Positions 17,426 through 26,028 of a stretch of DNA of 64,000 nucleotides are shown piece by piece; the stretch's first letter is position 1, and each line of letters opens with the position of its first letter. Below the pieces are notes generated by a model. The model ran no database searches. It was not told the DNA's origin and was given only the letters and a program-made list of their open reading frames with translations. Source of the DNA: Xanthomonas sp. XNM01 (lineage in GTDB: Bacteria > Pseudomonadota > Gammaproteobacteria > Xanthomonadales > Xanthomonadaceae); contig NZ_JACVAP010000001.1 in assembly GCF_014851915.1 (NCBI RefSeq), positions 1,054,001-1,118,000 of the forward strand, read 5' to 3'. The translations under genes and the position numbers were made by a program.

Positions 17426-18187
17426 CTATTTCGGCATTTCATTGGCATCCGCAGGCGCCTCGGCCGCGCGCGCGGCTGCCGTGCCCTCGACCGCCAGCAT
17501 GTCCATGGCCGAGAGCAAGGCGTCTCCCTCGATCGGCCCCTGCAGCAGGATGGCCTGGCCCGTCTGGCGATCGAGCAGCCGCAGCGACGGCGTGGCGGTC
17601 ACGCCGCTCTTGGTGGCTTCCGCGGCCTGCGCGCGGATGAGCGCATCGACCCGCTCGCTCGCCAGGCATTGCTCGACGGCTGGCGTCGATTCGGGGTAGC
17701 GCAGGCCATCGGGCAGGCCTTGGCCGTCGCTGCGCGTCTGGGCATAGACCCACTCGACGGCTTGCCAGAATGCCGCATGTCCGCCGGCTTCGGCGGCGCA
17801 CTCGGTCAGGCGCGCCTCGATCCACGCGGCGGGTTCATGCGCAGCCAGCGGCTGGTGGTGCCATTGCAGGGCCACGTCGGTGTTGTTGCCGACCCACCGC
17901 TTGAGCTGCGGGAAGTACTCCCGGCAGAACGGGCACTCCAGGTCGGCGTAGAGCGTCAGCCTGAAGCGGCCTTCCGGGTTGCCCATCAGCCAGGGTGGTC
18001 CGGCGACCTGCGCCGTGCTGACCGGCGTGGACGACTGCGGTGAGGGCTTGTCGGGCGACCGGGACAAGAGCCAGATCAGCAGCAGCGCGACCAGCGCAGC
18101 GGCCAAGGCCCATGGCCAGCGGGGCCGCCGAGTGCGACGGCGGAATGCCTGGACTTGCATCGGAATGGAAGGACGTTTCTGTTCCAT
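17426..18187 (-). CDS. DsbA/DsbG-like thiol-disulfide transfer protein
   Basis: 253 residues. A single N-terminal membrane anchor (ALAAALVALLLIWLLS, about residues 27-42), then a thioredoxin-like DsbA domain with the CxxC active site Cys85-Pro-Phe-Cys88 in ADLECPFCREYFP and a cis-proline region VTATPSLRLLD. Probably oxidises or isomerises cysteines of the cysteine-rich transfer proteins (TraU, PFL_4711). It starts 13 bp after the VirB4-like ATPase gene ends and is the last gene of that operon before the cargo block. Confidence 0.87.
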   Translation of the reverse strand: MEQKRPSIPMQVQAFRRRTRRPRWPWALAAALVALLLIWLLSRSPDKPSPQSSTPVSTAQVAGPPWLMGNPEGRFRLTLYADLECPFCREYFPQLKRWVGNNTDVALQWHHQPLAAHEPAAWIEARLTECAAEAGGHAAFWQAVEWVYAQTRSDGQGLPDGLRYPESTPAVEQCLASERVDALIRAQAAEATKSGVTATPSLRLLDRQTGQAILLQGPIEGDALLSAMDMLAVEGTAAARAAEAPADANEMPK

Positions 18188-18200
18188 GGCGTTCTCCGGC

Positions 18201-21089
18201 TTACGACAGTTCCAGGGCCGGCGACTGGATGCCGCGCGCCTGGTCGATCCTCTCGGCCACCTTGAAGGCCGCTTCCAGTTCGTTGCAGCCGTACTGCTGC
18301 ATGAGCTGGTAGCGCTCGGCCTTCTCTTCGGGTTCGGTCTGCGCAAGCGCGAGGTACAGGCTCGGCGGCACGGCGCGGAACAGCACTTCCATGCTTTTGG
18401 AGAGGATGACGCCCTCGGTGAACTTGCCCGCCTCCTTGCGGGCCGACAGCATCAGCGCCTTCTGCGCGGGCGAGAGTTCGCGGAACCTGGCGATCTTCTC
18501 CACCTCATCGGGCGGCATCGACAGGCAGACCCACCACTCAATCATGTTGAGCATGGGCTCGGCGGCACGCGGCAGATCGTCGATATTTTGCGTAGCCAGC
18601 CAGTACCAGGCCCCTAGCTTGCGCCACATTTTTGTGATCTTGACCACGTAGGGTGCAAGCAATGGATTTTTGGTGATGATGTGTCCTTCGTCTGTGACGT
18701 TGACGATGGGACGACCCAGATACTGATCGCGCTCGGCGATGTTGTTCACCGTGCTGATCAGGCTGATGTAGGCGATGGAGAGCTGGGCGTTGTAGCCCTC
18801 GCGGGCGTAGGTCGCCAGATCGACCAGGGTGATGTCCGCCTCGGGCCACGGCGTGCCGTCGCGGTCGAACATCTCGCCGTCCGTGCCTTGGCAGAACATG
18901 TCCATCGCGTCCGCCATCTCCATCAGCCGAACGCGGCGCATCTCGGGCAGCGTCGGGTCCTGACCCCGGGCGCGCAGCGCGTTGCGCACGTCGCGCGTGA
19001 GCACCGTGCGCTTCTCGCTATCACCTCCACCGTGGCAGTGCTCGGCGGCGTCGAGGATGCACTGGCGGATCAGCGAGCGGTCGGCCCGCGTCATCCGGGC
19101 TTCTTCCTTGTCCTCGCCTCCGGTGATCATCAGCCGTGCCGTGATCTCCAGTTCGCCCAGCACGTCGCGCTGCTCGTCCGCCTCCATGGCCGAGGCGTCC
19201 GGTGGCAGGTCTTCGTCCAGCGCGTCGGCATCGAGGGTCTGCACGTCACTCGGCGTTTCGATCAGCCGGCGCGCATCGGCGAATGGCGCGAGGCTGATGC
19301 CCGAGCCAGGGGCCAGCTTGACCCGGTTCACCGTCAGCCCGAGCTTGCGTGCGAAGTCGCTGAACAGGCCGAAGCTGTTGCCGGCCTCCACGATGAACAG
19401 CCGCGGGCGGTATATCGCCGTAACTTGGTTCAAGAGGTTGTTGAGCGTCGCGGACTTCCCCGAGCCGGTAGGGCCGAACAGAAACAGGTGGGCATTCATC
19501 TGCCGATCCAACCTGTTCAAGGGGTCAAACGTAATCGGGCCGCCACCGCGATTGAACATCGTGATGCCGGGGTGCCCCGTGCCCTGGGCGCGGCCCCACA
19601 CCGGCGACACGTTCGCGATGTGCTGCGCGAACATCAGTTGGGTGTACCACCTGCGCCGATCCTGGCCGGGGTTGTAGCAGCACGGCAGCCAGCGCAGGTA
19701 GCTGTTGAGCGGTGCCACCTCGTCGTCCTCGCGCACCGGCTGCAAGCCGGCGTTGAGCATCACGTTCGCCAGGTCCAGGCCGCGCCGGTCCAGTTCCGCT
19801 TCGTCGCGTCCGCGCAGGTAGAACGCCAGCGTCCCCCGGTAGAGCTTGTGCGCGCTGCCGATGAGGGAGCGGGCTTCCTGCACGTCCTTCAACGTCTGCT
19901 CCGACGCCAGCGTCTCGCCCACGGCCTTCTTCGCCAGGTGGTTGAGATCCGCTTCCAACACATCCTGCGGCGTGGCGACCATCGTGAGACACAGCAAGGT
20001 GTCTTCCGGCATCTGGTCGAACAGCGTGTTGATGGCATCCCCCTTGCGGGTCTCGCCGGTCAGGTGTCCGGTGCCGGGCGGCATGCGCAGCCGGTCGGTG
20101 ATCAGCACGCGGTGCGGCATGCCGTCGAAGTACCAGGTGCCGTGCTCCACGTCGGAGCGTGGCTGGCCGAAGAACAACCGCTGGCTGAAATCCCGCCCGC
20201 TCGCCAGTTCGATCTCGCCAGCCTCGCTTTCTTCGGTGCTGTCGGGGTAGCGCGCCAGCGCGTAGAAGCGCTCCCGATCCTCGGCGCCAGGCCCGAGCAT
20301 CGCGGGGCGCGGATTGAACCACCGCAGCAGCCAGTCGTGGACGTCGGCTGCGACCATGCGCCGTGCCTGGATGCCGGCGTTCGCCAAGCCGCCGCACAGG
20401 CGGTCGCAGACGATGTTCAGCATCTGCTCGGGCGTCTGGCCGCGGCGGCTTGCCTGCCCGGTGGCACGGCGATAGATCACCATGCGCACCCGCCGCGTCT
20501 GGCCGCGCCAGCGCAGCCGCGTGACCACCGTGTCCTCGAACAGGCCGCCCGGCTTGGCGACCGCGCGCAGGTGGTGGCTGAAGAAGCGAAGGTAGAACTC
20601 CGTGAAAGCGGTGCCGCGGGCGCGCGGCTGCACGTAGTCGCGCAGGTTCTCCATGTACTGGTCGAAGCTGGGTTCGTCCTGGGCGTAGAGCTGGAGCACC
20701 CAGGGGTTCTCGTCCAGTTCATCGAAACTGTCTTGCAGGGCGTTTTCGAGCGCGTCGCGGGCGTGCGCCAGCCATCCGGGTTCCCGGCCCTCGGTGCCCA
20801 GCGGCACCAGCTCGTAGAAGGCCGCCACCGACTGGCCATCCTCCAGCAGCATGGATTTCGACTGCGGCAGGAACTCCACCCATGGCAGCAGCTCCGCGAA
20901 CGACGGCGCGACGTCGTACAGCGCCTGCTCGTCGGCCACGGTCGCCGGCCTGCGGCCCTGAACCGCTGCGCCGGGTTCGGGGACGCCGGCCTGGCGCAAG
21001 GCCTCGACGTGGCGCTGCCAGCCGTCCGGCTTCTCTTCGTCGCCGGTGCCGGATGCGGCCAGCTTCGGCCAGGGAAGTTTCCAGCGCAT
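18201..21089 (-). CDS. Conjugative transfer ATPase, VirB4/TraC type (PFL_4706 family)
   Basis: 962 residues, TIGR03744. Powers pilus assembly and substrate export at the inner membrane. Walker A is GPTGSGKS at about residue 540 (LFLFGPTGSGKSATLNNLL); the Walker B region is VNVTDEGHII near residue 795; a long N-terminal TraC/VirB4 domain precedes. ATG 21087-21089 overlaps the lipoprotein stop (TGATG); a TTG one codon earlier is possible. A conserved arginine-rich C-terminal region and ATQNIDDLP complete the P-loop domain. Intact and of normal family length. Confidence 0.95.
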   Translation of the reverse strand: MRWKLPWPKLAASGTGDEEKPDGWQRHVEALRQAGVPEPGAAVQGRRPATVADEQALYDVAPSFAELLPWVEFLPQSKSMLLEDGQSVAAFYELVPLGTEGREPGWLAHARDALENALQDSFDELDENPWVLQLYAQDEPSFDQYMENLRDYVQPRARGTAFTEFYLRFFSHHLRAVAKPGGLFEDTVVTRLRWRGQTRRVRMVIYRRATGQASRRGQTPEQMLNIVCDRLCGGLANAGIQARRMVAADVHDWLLRWFNPRPAMLGPGAEDRERFYALARYPDSTEESEAGEIELASGRDFSQRLFFGQPRSDVEHGTWYFDGMPHRVLITDRLRMPPGTGHLTGETRKGDAINTLFDQMPEDTLLCLTMVATPQDVLEADLNHLAKKAVGETLASEQTLKDVQEARSLIGSAHKLYRGTLAFYLRGRDEAELDRRGLDLANVMLNAGLQPVREDDEVAPLNSYLRWLPCCYNPGQDRRRWYTQLMFAQHIANVSPVWGRAQGTGHPGITMFNRGGGPITFDPLNRLDRQMNAHLFLFGPTGSGKSATLNNLLNQVTAIYRPRLFIVEAGNSFGLFSDFARKLGLTVNRVKLAPGSGISLAPFADARRLIETPSDVQTLDADALDEDLPPDASAMEADEQRDVLGELEITARLMITGGEDKEEARMTRADRSLIRQCILDAAEHCHGGGDSEKRTVLTRDVRNALRARGQDPTLPEMRRVRLMEMADAMDMFCQGTDGEMFDRDGTPWPEADITLVDLATYAREGYNAQLSIAYISLISTVNNIAERDQYLGRPIVNVTDEGHIITKNPLLAPYVVKITKMWRKLGAWYWLATQNIDDLPRAAEPMLNMIEWWVCLSMPPDEVEKIARFRELSPAQKALMLSARKEAGKFTEGVILSKSMEVLFRAVPPSLYLALAQTEPEEKAERYQLMQQYGCNELEAAFKVAERIDQARGIQSPALELS

Positions 21090-21529
21090 CAATAGTCCTC
21101 CAGCCGTTCACCGGGCATGGCGTACTGCACGCGCTGGTACAGCGGGAAGACCGTCGTGTAGCCCGGAACCGGCACGGGGTCCGTGCCTGCCAGGTGCGGG
21201 TACACGTACATGACGAGATCGGGGTTGGGCAGGCGCTGGAACTGGCGATGGACCTCGTTGCGCGCCGTGCGCGTGTAGCGCCTCTGCTCGGCGGGCGCGG
21301 CCTGCACGTCGGTATCGGTCAGCGGCCGGCGCAGGCTCTGGCGTGCGTCGAGCAACTGCCGGCGCGCGACTTGGCCGGTGCCACTGCCGCCGCCACCCGT
21401 TTCCTGCTGCCAGATGTCCATCATGGTGCGGTCGCTATGGGTCAGCAGCTCTTCCTTGCTGGTGGCGCAGCCGCCGAGCACGGCGACGGCGAGGGCCAGC
21501 GCCAGGCCCTTAATCGAGTTCGAGCGCAT
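21089..21529 (-). CDS. Conjugative transfer region lipoprotein (TIGR03751)
   Basis: 146 residues with a lipoprotein signal: hydrophobic core GLALALAVAVLGG followed by Cys21 (lipobox LGGC). The mature part is short and ends in VPGYTTVFPLYQRVQYAMPG, the conserved tail of this family. The ATG at 21527-21529 lies inside the end of the PFL_4705 gene (20-bp overlap). Likely an outer-membrane anchored component, a VirB7-like position. Confidence 0.88.
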   Translation of the reverse strand: MRSNSIKGLALALAVAVLGGCATSKEELLTHSDRTMMDIWQQETGGGGSGTGQVARRQLLDARQSLRRPLTDTDVQAAPAEQRRYTRTARNEVHRQFQRLPNPDLVMYVYPHLAGTDPVPVPGYTTVFPLYQRVQYAMPGERLEDY

Positions 21530-22928
21530 GGCTTTCTCCTGCACGGTGATCGACGCGCCTGCCTTCGGGGTCGTGATCGATGGCGAGCGGCTTTTCGAGG
21601 TGGACGGCGACCTTGGCGCCGGGCTGCACATAGACGGCGGCGAAGGCCTGGCCGTAGAGCTTGTTGACCCAGGCCGACATGTCCCGCACGCCGCCCGCGA
21701 GGATCTGGCCGACCGCTTCCTGGCCGCTGATCCCAACGGTGCCGATGGCGCCGTCCGAGCCGACGTAGGACATGCGGCCGCTGTCGCTCTCGATGAGCGA
21801 GGCGACGCCGGCACCGGCCGCCGTGATCAGGGCCTGCGAGCCGAGGTATTGCTGGGCGTTGCTGCGCCGCTCGCCGCTGACGCAGGGGATGCCGTGCGGA
21901 TCGCTGATCCAGCCCAGGCCGTCGCGCTGCTGGTTGTTCTGCTGGTTGCCTTCACGGTCTTCGGGGATGGTGCGGATCGTGCCGTCGTTGAAGACGAAGG
22001 TGATGCTGCGCACCTGACCGCGCACGCACGAGAGCGTCCAGTCACCCGATGCCGTTCCGCTGAACACCGCGCCGGCCACGTCGGGAATGTCAATCCCGTT
22101 GGCCGTGAGGTTGTCCGGCCCGACCAGCACCTTGAAGGGGTACGGGTCGTTCACCGTCCCGTCGATCGGCACGCGGCCAATCAGCGCCGTCATCGCCACG
22201 GAGCCCATCAGCGTCGAGTTGGTCGGCACGGTATAGACCGGCTTGGCGCTCTTGACGCCTGCCGCACGTGCGCCGGCGTTCGCCACGGTTTCCGCGGTGG
22301 TTTCCAGCGTGCTTTGCGCGGGGCCGAAACTCGTCGGGAAGCTCATGCCGCTGCCCGTGCCACGACTGCCGTTGCGTCCCTCGGCCTTCTTCGCGTCATC
22401 CGGTTCGACCCAGCGCACGCCGCCTTCCATGCCGGCCTCGTCGCCGTCGCGCAGCCCCAGGCCCACGGGCAGATCGGCATGGCCGCCGCCGCGCCCGCCG
22501 ATGCTGTCCAGGCGCCGCTGCAGGTCGGCGAGCAGCCCTTCGGTCTGCTGGCGCGCGCTGGCCGCCTGTTCCTGGTCGCGGCGCAGGTTCGAGCGTTCGG
22601 ATTCGAGGGCCGAGTTGATGCGCTGGTCGATGGAGTTTTCGCGCTGGCGCAGGCGCTGGTTTTCCTCGCGCTGCGACTTGTTGTCGGTCAGCGCGGTCTG
22701 AAGCTCGGTGCGCAACTGCTTCACCTGGGCGACGAGCGTTGCCACGGTATCGCGCGGGGTATCGCCTTCGATGCCCAACGCCTTCATTTCCTCGGGCGTG
22801 AGCTTGGAGCCGGCATCCGCGGCGGGCGGTGCCGACGTGCTTCCGCCGGAGAACAGCCGGATGGCAACGAACAGCACCAGCAAGGCGACCGGGATCATCA
22901 GCCACTTGAGCAAGCCGTTACTGCGCAT
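21510..22928 (-). CDS. TraB/VirB10-like protein, PFL_4705 family
   Basis: 472 residues, TIGR03752. An N-terminal inner-membrane anchor (LLKWLMIPVALLVLFVAIRL), a coiled-coil (about residues 65-145, LRTELQTALTDNKSQREENQ onward) and a C-terminal VirB10/TraB beta-barrel-type domain with VPTNSTLMGSVAMTALIGRV near residue 235. Spans the envelope and links the inner ATPases with the outer core. Overlaps the genes on both sides by 11-20 bp. Family length is normal. Confidence 0.92.
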   Translation of the reverse strand: MRSNGLLKWLMIPVALLVLFVAIRLFSGGSTSAPPAADAGSKLTPEEMKALGIEGDTPRDTVATLVAQVKQLRTELQTALTDNKSQREENQRLRQRENSIDQRINSALESERSNLRRDQEQAASARQQTEGLLADLQRRLDSIGGRGGGHADLPVGLGLRDGDEAGMEGGVRWVEPDDAKKAEGRNGSRGTGSGMSFPTSFGPAQSTLETTAETVANAGARAAGVKSAKPVYTVPTNSTLMGSVAMTALIGRVPIDGTVNDPYPFKVLVGPDNLTANGIDIPDVAGAVFSGTASGDWTLSCVRGQVRSITFVFNDGTIRTIPEDREGNQQNNQQRDGLGWISDPHGIPCVSGERRSNAQQYLGSQALITAAGAGVASLIESDSGRMSYVGSDGAIGTVGISGQEAVGQILAGGVRDMSAWVNKLYGQAFAAVYVQPGAKVAVHLEKPLAIDHDPEGRRVDHRAGESHALELD

Positions 22929-23832
22929 GGCGGGCCTCCTTGCCGTCGTCGGCTTCAGCGTCCGGCTGCGGCAGATGCACGGCCGGGTCGAAGCGCTGGA
23001 TCGCCGGCAGCAGCGACTGCGCCAGGCCGCGCCCGCGCGTCACCAGGTACAGGACGGTCGTGTCCTCGGGTGTGCCGCGGGGGCCGAGCGCTTCGTGCTG
23101 GAAGGTGGCGGTGAGGAAGTCGCCTTGCAGCACGCGCGGGTCGAGCGTGACCCAGCTCGCGCCGGTGTTGGTCAGGCGCACGGCAGTGACCCACTGGTCT
23201 TCCAGCCGCCACGACGCGAGAGTGACCGCGCGCACGGGCAGCGTCGGCATCAGCATGCCGAGGTCGAGGTCACGGCGCAGGTTCACCCGCATGACGCCCG
23301 GCAGCGGCTCCACAGTGCGCAGCGGCGCGTAGAGGTTCTGCGCGGCGAAGCGCGTCAGGACGACCGGAACCGGCGTCTCGCGCCGCGCTGCCCGCCTACC
23401 TGCTTGATCCTGGGCGCGCGCAGGGGCCTCATCGGCATCGCCTGCCTGATCGCCATAGCGCGCCGGGGTGCTGCTGCCCTCGACGATGCGTACCGGCTCC
23501 AGCTCGGCTTCGCCGTCCTTGGGCGGCTCGGCCGCGATGTCGAGCAGGATCAGCGCGCCCGTATCGGCGTCCTGCAATTGCAGCCGCGTGGGCTCGATCG
23601 GCTCGCTGGCGCGCAGGTACACCGCGCCACCCGCGCTCTGCACGCGCAGGCGTTCGCCCACGCCCGCAGGCACGCCCACGCGGACGTTCCGGTCGATGAA
23701 CACGATGCGCTCCTGGCCGACCTTCAGCGGCACCGCCAGCGGCATGCGCTCCCAGCGCAAGATTTCCACCGCCTGAGCGGGGGCCACGGCGACGGCCAAC
23801 AGCCCCAGCAGCGTGAGTACAGGATGCTTCAT
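22918..23832 (-). CDS. ICE protein, PFL_4704 family (TraK-like)
   Basis: 304 residues, TIGR03749. A signal peptide (LTLLGLLAVAVAPAQA) and a periplasmic beta-rich body, the place of the TraK/VirB9-like secretin-associated subunit. A proline/charge-rich linker lies near residues 115-150, and the C-terminal domain has TLASWRLEDQWVTAVRLTN. Start ATG 23830-23832 overlaps the upstream stop. Forms the outer core complex with PFL_4705 and the lipoprotein. Confidence 0.9.
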   Translation of the reverse strand: MKHPVLTLLGLLAVAVAPAQAVEILRWERMPLAVPLKVGQERIVFIDRNVRVGVPAGVGERLRVQSAGGAVYLRASEPIEPTRLQLQDADTGALILLDIAAEPPKDGEAELEPVRIVEGSSTPARYGDQAGDADEAPARAQDQAGRRAARRETPVPVVLTRFAAQNLYAPLRTVEPLPGVMRVNLRRDLDLGMLMPTLPVRAVTLASWRLEDQWVTAVRLTNTGASWVTLDPRVLQGDFLTATFQHEALGPRGTPEDTTVLYLVTRGRGLAQSLLPAIQRFDPAVHLPQPDAEADDGKEARHAQ

Positions 23833-24521
23833 GGGTTGTTTCCTCCTTGGGGCGCTTGCGGAGACAGGCCGCCAGGTGCCGGGCGCGTCGGCTCCGGGGC
23901 GCTGATGCGCTGGGGGGCACCGTCGTAGCAGTCCAGCGCCAGGCCGAACGGGTTGCGGGCGGGATCAATGTCCACCCGCGTGACCTTCACCGGGTAGCGC
24001 ACGAGAGCGCGCTTGACCTGCTCGGCGCCGTAGTACTCGTCGGCGGTGATGTCGAGCGTCACCACCCAGTCGCGGTCGGAGACCACGCGCACGCGCGCCG
24101 TGGGGTCGTCGCCGTAGCCGCGGCCGGGGATTTCGTAGATGCCGCGCACGCGCTGGCGCAGCTCGCCCGTGCTGCGGCGGTAGTCGTAGTCCGCGCGCAG
24201 GAAGGCTTGGCAGGACGGGGTGAGATACGGCGAGAGCGTGTGGAGGTTGCGCGGGTAGTCCTCTTCGCCGTTCGTCGGCCAGCGGTTGAGGGTCTGGAAC
24301 ACGTAGAACGTGAACGCATAGACCGATTCGGGCGGCACTTCCCACCACTTGCGGGTACTGCCGGAGCGCAGGTCGGGCGGGACGTGGATCGTCAGGTCGC
24401 GCGGCGCGCTCCACCAGCCGCCGCCCATGACCAGGGCGACGATGACCAGCGCGCCAGCACCCAGGCGAAGCGTCTTGATGTGCGCCTGCAGGTGGGCGAT
24501 CTCGTTTTTGAAACGGCTCAT
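23829..24521 (-). CDS. ICE protein, PFL_4703 family (TraE/VirB8-like position)
   Basis: 230 residues, TIGR03746. One N-terminal membrane segment (LGAGALVIVALVMGGGWW, about residues 20-37), then a periplasmic domain (WEVPPESVYAFTFYVFQTLN near residue 60; VRVVSDRDWVVTLDITADEY near 143). The organisation matches TraE/VirB8-type assembly factors. The ATG at 24519-24521 overlaps the upstream stop by 4 bases, indicating coupled translation. Proline-rich tail. Confidence 0.88.
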   Translation of the reverse strand: MSRFKNEIAHLQAHIKTLRLGAGALVIVALVMGGGWWSAPRDLTIHVPPDLRSGSTRKWWEVPPESVYAFTFYVFQTLNRWPTNGEEDYPRNLHTLSPYLTPSCQAFLRADYDYRRSTGELRQRVRGIYEIPGRGYGDDPTARVRVVSDRDWVVTLDITADEYYGAEQVKRALVRYPVKVTRVDIDPARNPFGLALDCYDGAPQRISAPEPTRPAPGGLSPQAPQGGNNP

Positions 24522-24928
24522 CGTGCCCCCCTTGCAACAAACCTTCGGGTGGACCAGAAGCCGGAACGCGAGATCAACACGTGGCCGCCCACCCATCCCG
24601 CCATCAGCGGATGGCGCGTGGCGATGCGCCATTGCAGTTGCCGGTACAGCCAGGTGTCGGGGCGCCCGCGCTTGAGGCGGCGCAGGATGCCGCCGCCGAT
24701 GAAGACGCCCAGGGCCACGCCCAGGACGACGAACGTCGGCGCGATGGCAATCGTGCGGAACACCCAGGACAGCGGCGCACCGACCAGCAGGCCGGCGGCG
24801 CCGGACAGGCCGCAGCAGATCCACAGTTCGTCGGCGGTGAGACCGCGCACGACAACGGGGTGGCGGTTGAGCCGGTGCGGAAGGAACGTGACCGTCCCGT
24901 CCGCACGGACGTGCTGCTGCTCGGACAT
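24518..24928 (-). CDS. Conjugative transfer region protein TIGR03750
   Basis: 136 residues with two hydrophobic segments (ELWICCGLSGAAGLLVGAPL; APTFVVLGVALGVFIGGGIL) between polar ends, like the TraL-type inner membrane subunits of F systems. The soluble N-terminus reads LPHRLNRHPVVVRGLTADE. ATG at 24926-24928, 12 bp after the PFL_4702 gene. Part of the RAQPRD-led operon. Confidence 0.87.
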   Translation of the reverse strand: MSEQQHVRADGTVTFLPHRLNRHPVVVRGLTADELWICCGLSGAAGLLVGAPLSWVFRTIAIAPTFVVLGVALGVFIGGGILRRLKRGRPDTWLYRQLQWRIATRHPLMAGWVGGHVLISRSGFWSTRRFVARGAR

Positions 24929-24940
24929 ACCGGCCTCGCC

Positions 24941-25300
24941 TTACAGGATGCCGGTGGCTTCGGTGAGCAGCCAGATGCCGATCACGAGCAGCACGGCACC
25001 GATCGCGACGGTGAGGCCGAACTGGCCCCAGGTCTTGCGGCCGGTGTGGATTTCCGCGTAGGTGCCGTAGGCGTGGTAGCAGACGCCGATGAACATCGAC
25101 GCCACGACCAGGAGGGCCACGAGCATGATGATGTCGTAGCCGTAGTTCCTGATCGTTTCCATGATGCCGTTGCCGGTGCCGCGGGTTGGGTTCTCCAGCT
25201 GCGGCAAGCCTTGCGCGAACGACAGCGCGGGCAGCGCGGCGGCGCCCAGTGCCACAGCGGCGCGCTGGGCAAGACGGGAATGGAGGATGCGGTTTTGCAT
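24941..25300 (-). CDS. ICE membrane protein, PFL_4702 family
   Basis: 119 residues, TIGR03745. A cleavable or anchoring N-terminal segment (AAVALGAAALPALSFAQG) and two further membrane helices (IIMLVALLVVASMFIGVCYH; LTVAIGAVLLVIGIWLLTEA). The size and two-helix hairpin fit a VirB2-like pilin candidate of the system, an inference from topology and position. Family members are of this length. Confidence 0.88.
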   Translation of the reverse strand: MQNRILHSRLAQRAAVALGAAALPALSFAQGLPQLENPTRGTGNGIMETIRNYGYDIIMLVALLVVASMFIGVCYHAYGTYAEIHTGRKTWGQFGLTVAIGAVLLVIGIWLLTEATGIL

Positions 25301-25316
25301 GGTCGTGCCTTTCAGG

Positions 25317-25550
25317 TCAGGAGAGGAGGAAGAAGCTCAGGACGAGGTACATCGCGACGAAGCGGATGCAGACGCCGAGGAACTGGCGCTGGTTGAGGCG
25401 GCTCTCGGACCACCCCACGTAGGCCGTTCGGATGGCCCAGACGCCCCACACGAGCAGGACCGCGAACACGACGCCGACCAGGACGGTCGCCATCGCCGAA
25501 GGCGCGATGCCGCTGTTGGCTTGAAATGCCGAGACCTGGGCGCCGTTCAT
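25317..25550 (-). CDS. ICE membrane protein, PFL_4701 family
   Basis: 77 residues, TIGR03758. Two hydrophobic helices (AMATVLVGVVFAVLLVWGVW; CIRFVAMYLVLSFFLL) joined by a polar loop with YVGWSESRLNQRQF. Another short pilin- or VirB3-like membrane subunit. ATG at 25548-25550 overlaps the RAQPRD stop (ATGA-type coupling). Confidence 0.87.
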   Translation of the reverse strand: MNGAQVSAFQANSGIAPSAMATVLVGVVFAVLLVWGVWAIRTAYVGWSESRLNQRQFLGVCIRFVAMYLVLSFFLLS

Positions 25551-25930
25551 TGCTTGCCCTCCGAAGTCGTCGTCGGCGATGGCGAAGCGGACCGCTCGGT
25601 GCGGTAGTCGCCGGCCAGTTCGGAGGGGTCGCGCGGCTGGGCACGCGACGGTGCGAGATGGGCCTGGATGCCGGCGCGCACGCGCGCCAGGTCAGCCAGC
25701 AGCCGCGGGTAATCGAAGTGGTAGCGCTCGCCCGGCTGGATGGGGGCATGCGCGGCGCTGTCGCCGACGGTGCGCTCCAGGGCATCGAGCTGGCGCACCG
25801 CGGCGACCAGCTCCTGGCGCTGTGCAGGGGACTCGGCCAACGCCATCGGGGACTGACCCAGCAGAAGGGCCGTCACGAGAAAAATGGGCACGCCGCGATG
25901 CGCGGCGCGCTGCCAGATCGGAGCCAACAT
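25547..25930 (-). CDS. RAQPRD family ICE protein
   Basis: 127 residues with a signal peptide (FLVTALLLGQSPMALA) and the name-giving motif visible: RAQPRD in APSRAQPRDPSELAGDYR at about residue 95. TIGR01690. The mature part is helical, periplasmic, of unknown role. It heads the operon running through the VirB4-like ATPase to the DsbA-like protein and is preceded by the shared transfer-operon motif. Confidence 0.92.
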   Translation of the reverse strand: MLAPIWQRAAHRGVPIFLVTALLLGQSPMALAESPAQRQELVAAVRQLDALERTVGDSAAHAPIQPGERYHFDYPRLLADLARVRAGIQAHLAPSRAQPRDPSELAGDYRTERSASPSPTTTSEGKQ

Positions 25931-25990
25931 CGCGCCATTCCTGTGTGATCAGCAATGGCTTGATCGTGGGCAGCGAGGGGCTTCTAGGCC

Positions 25991-26022
25991 GCAAACAATA
26001 GGAACTCGCGCGTGCCCGGATT
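25991..26022 (-). promoter_or_regulatory. Shared transfer-operon promoter motif (copy 2)
   Basis: On the minus strand: AATCCGGG, then GTTCCTATTGTTTGC with 9 bases between, 61-92 bases before the RAQPRD start. Compared with the pilL copy, the AATC-GGG block, the 9-base spacing and ATTGTTTGC are the same; compared with the PFL_4709 copy, CCGGG and CCTATT are. The 98-bp gap has no gene. Confidence 0.55.
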
Positions 26023-26028
26023 GATGGC

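Noticed and set aside
18681-21095. 804-residue open frame on the plus strand
   Set aside because: It is the antisense shadow of the VirB4-like ATPase; low-complexity His/Arg/Val-rich translation with no family, while the opposite strand has Walker motifs.
21378-23114. 578-residue plus-strand open frame
   Set aside because: Antisense to PFL_4705 and the lipoprotein gene; no recognisable domains.
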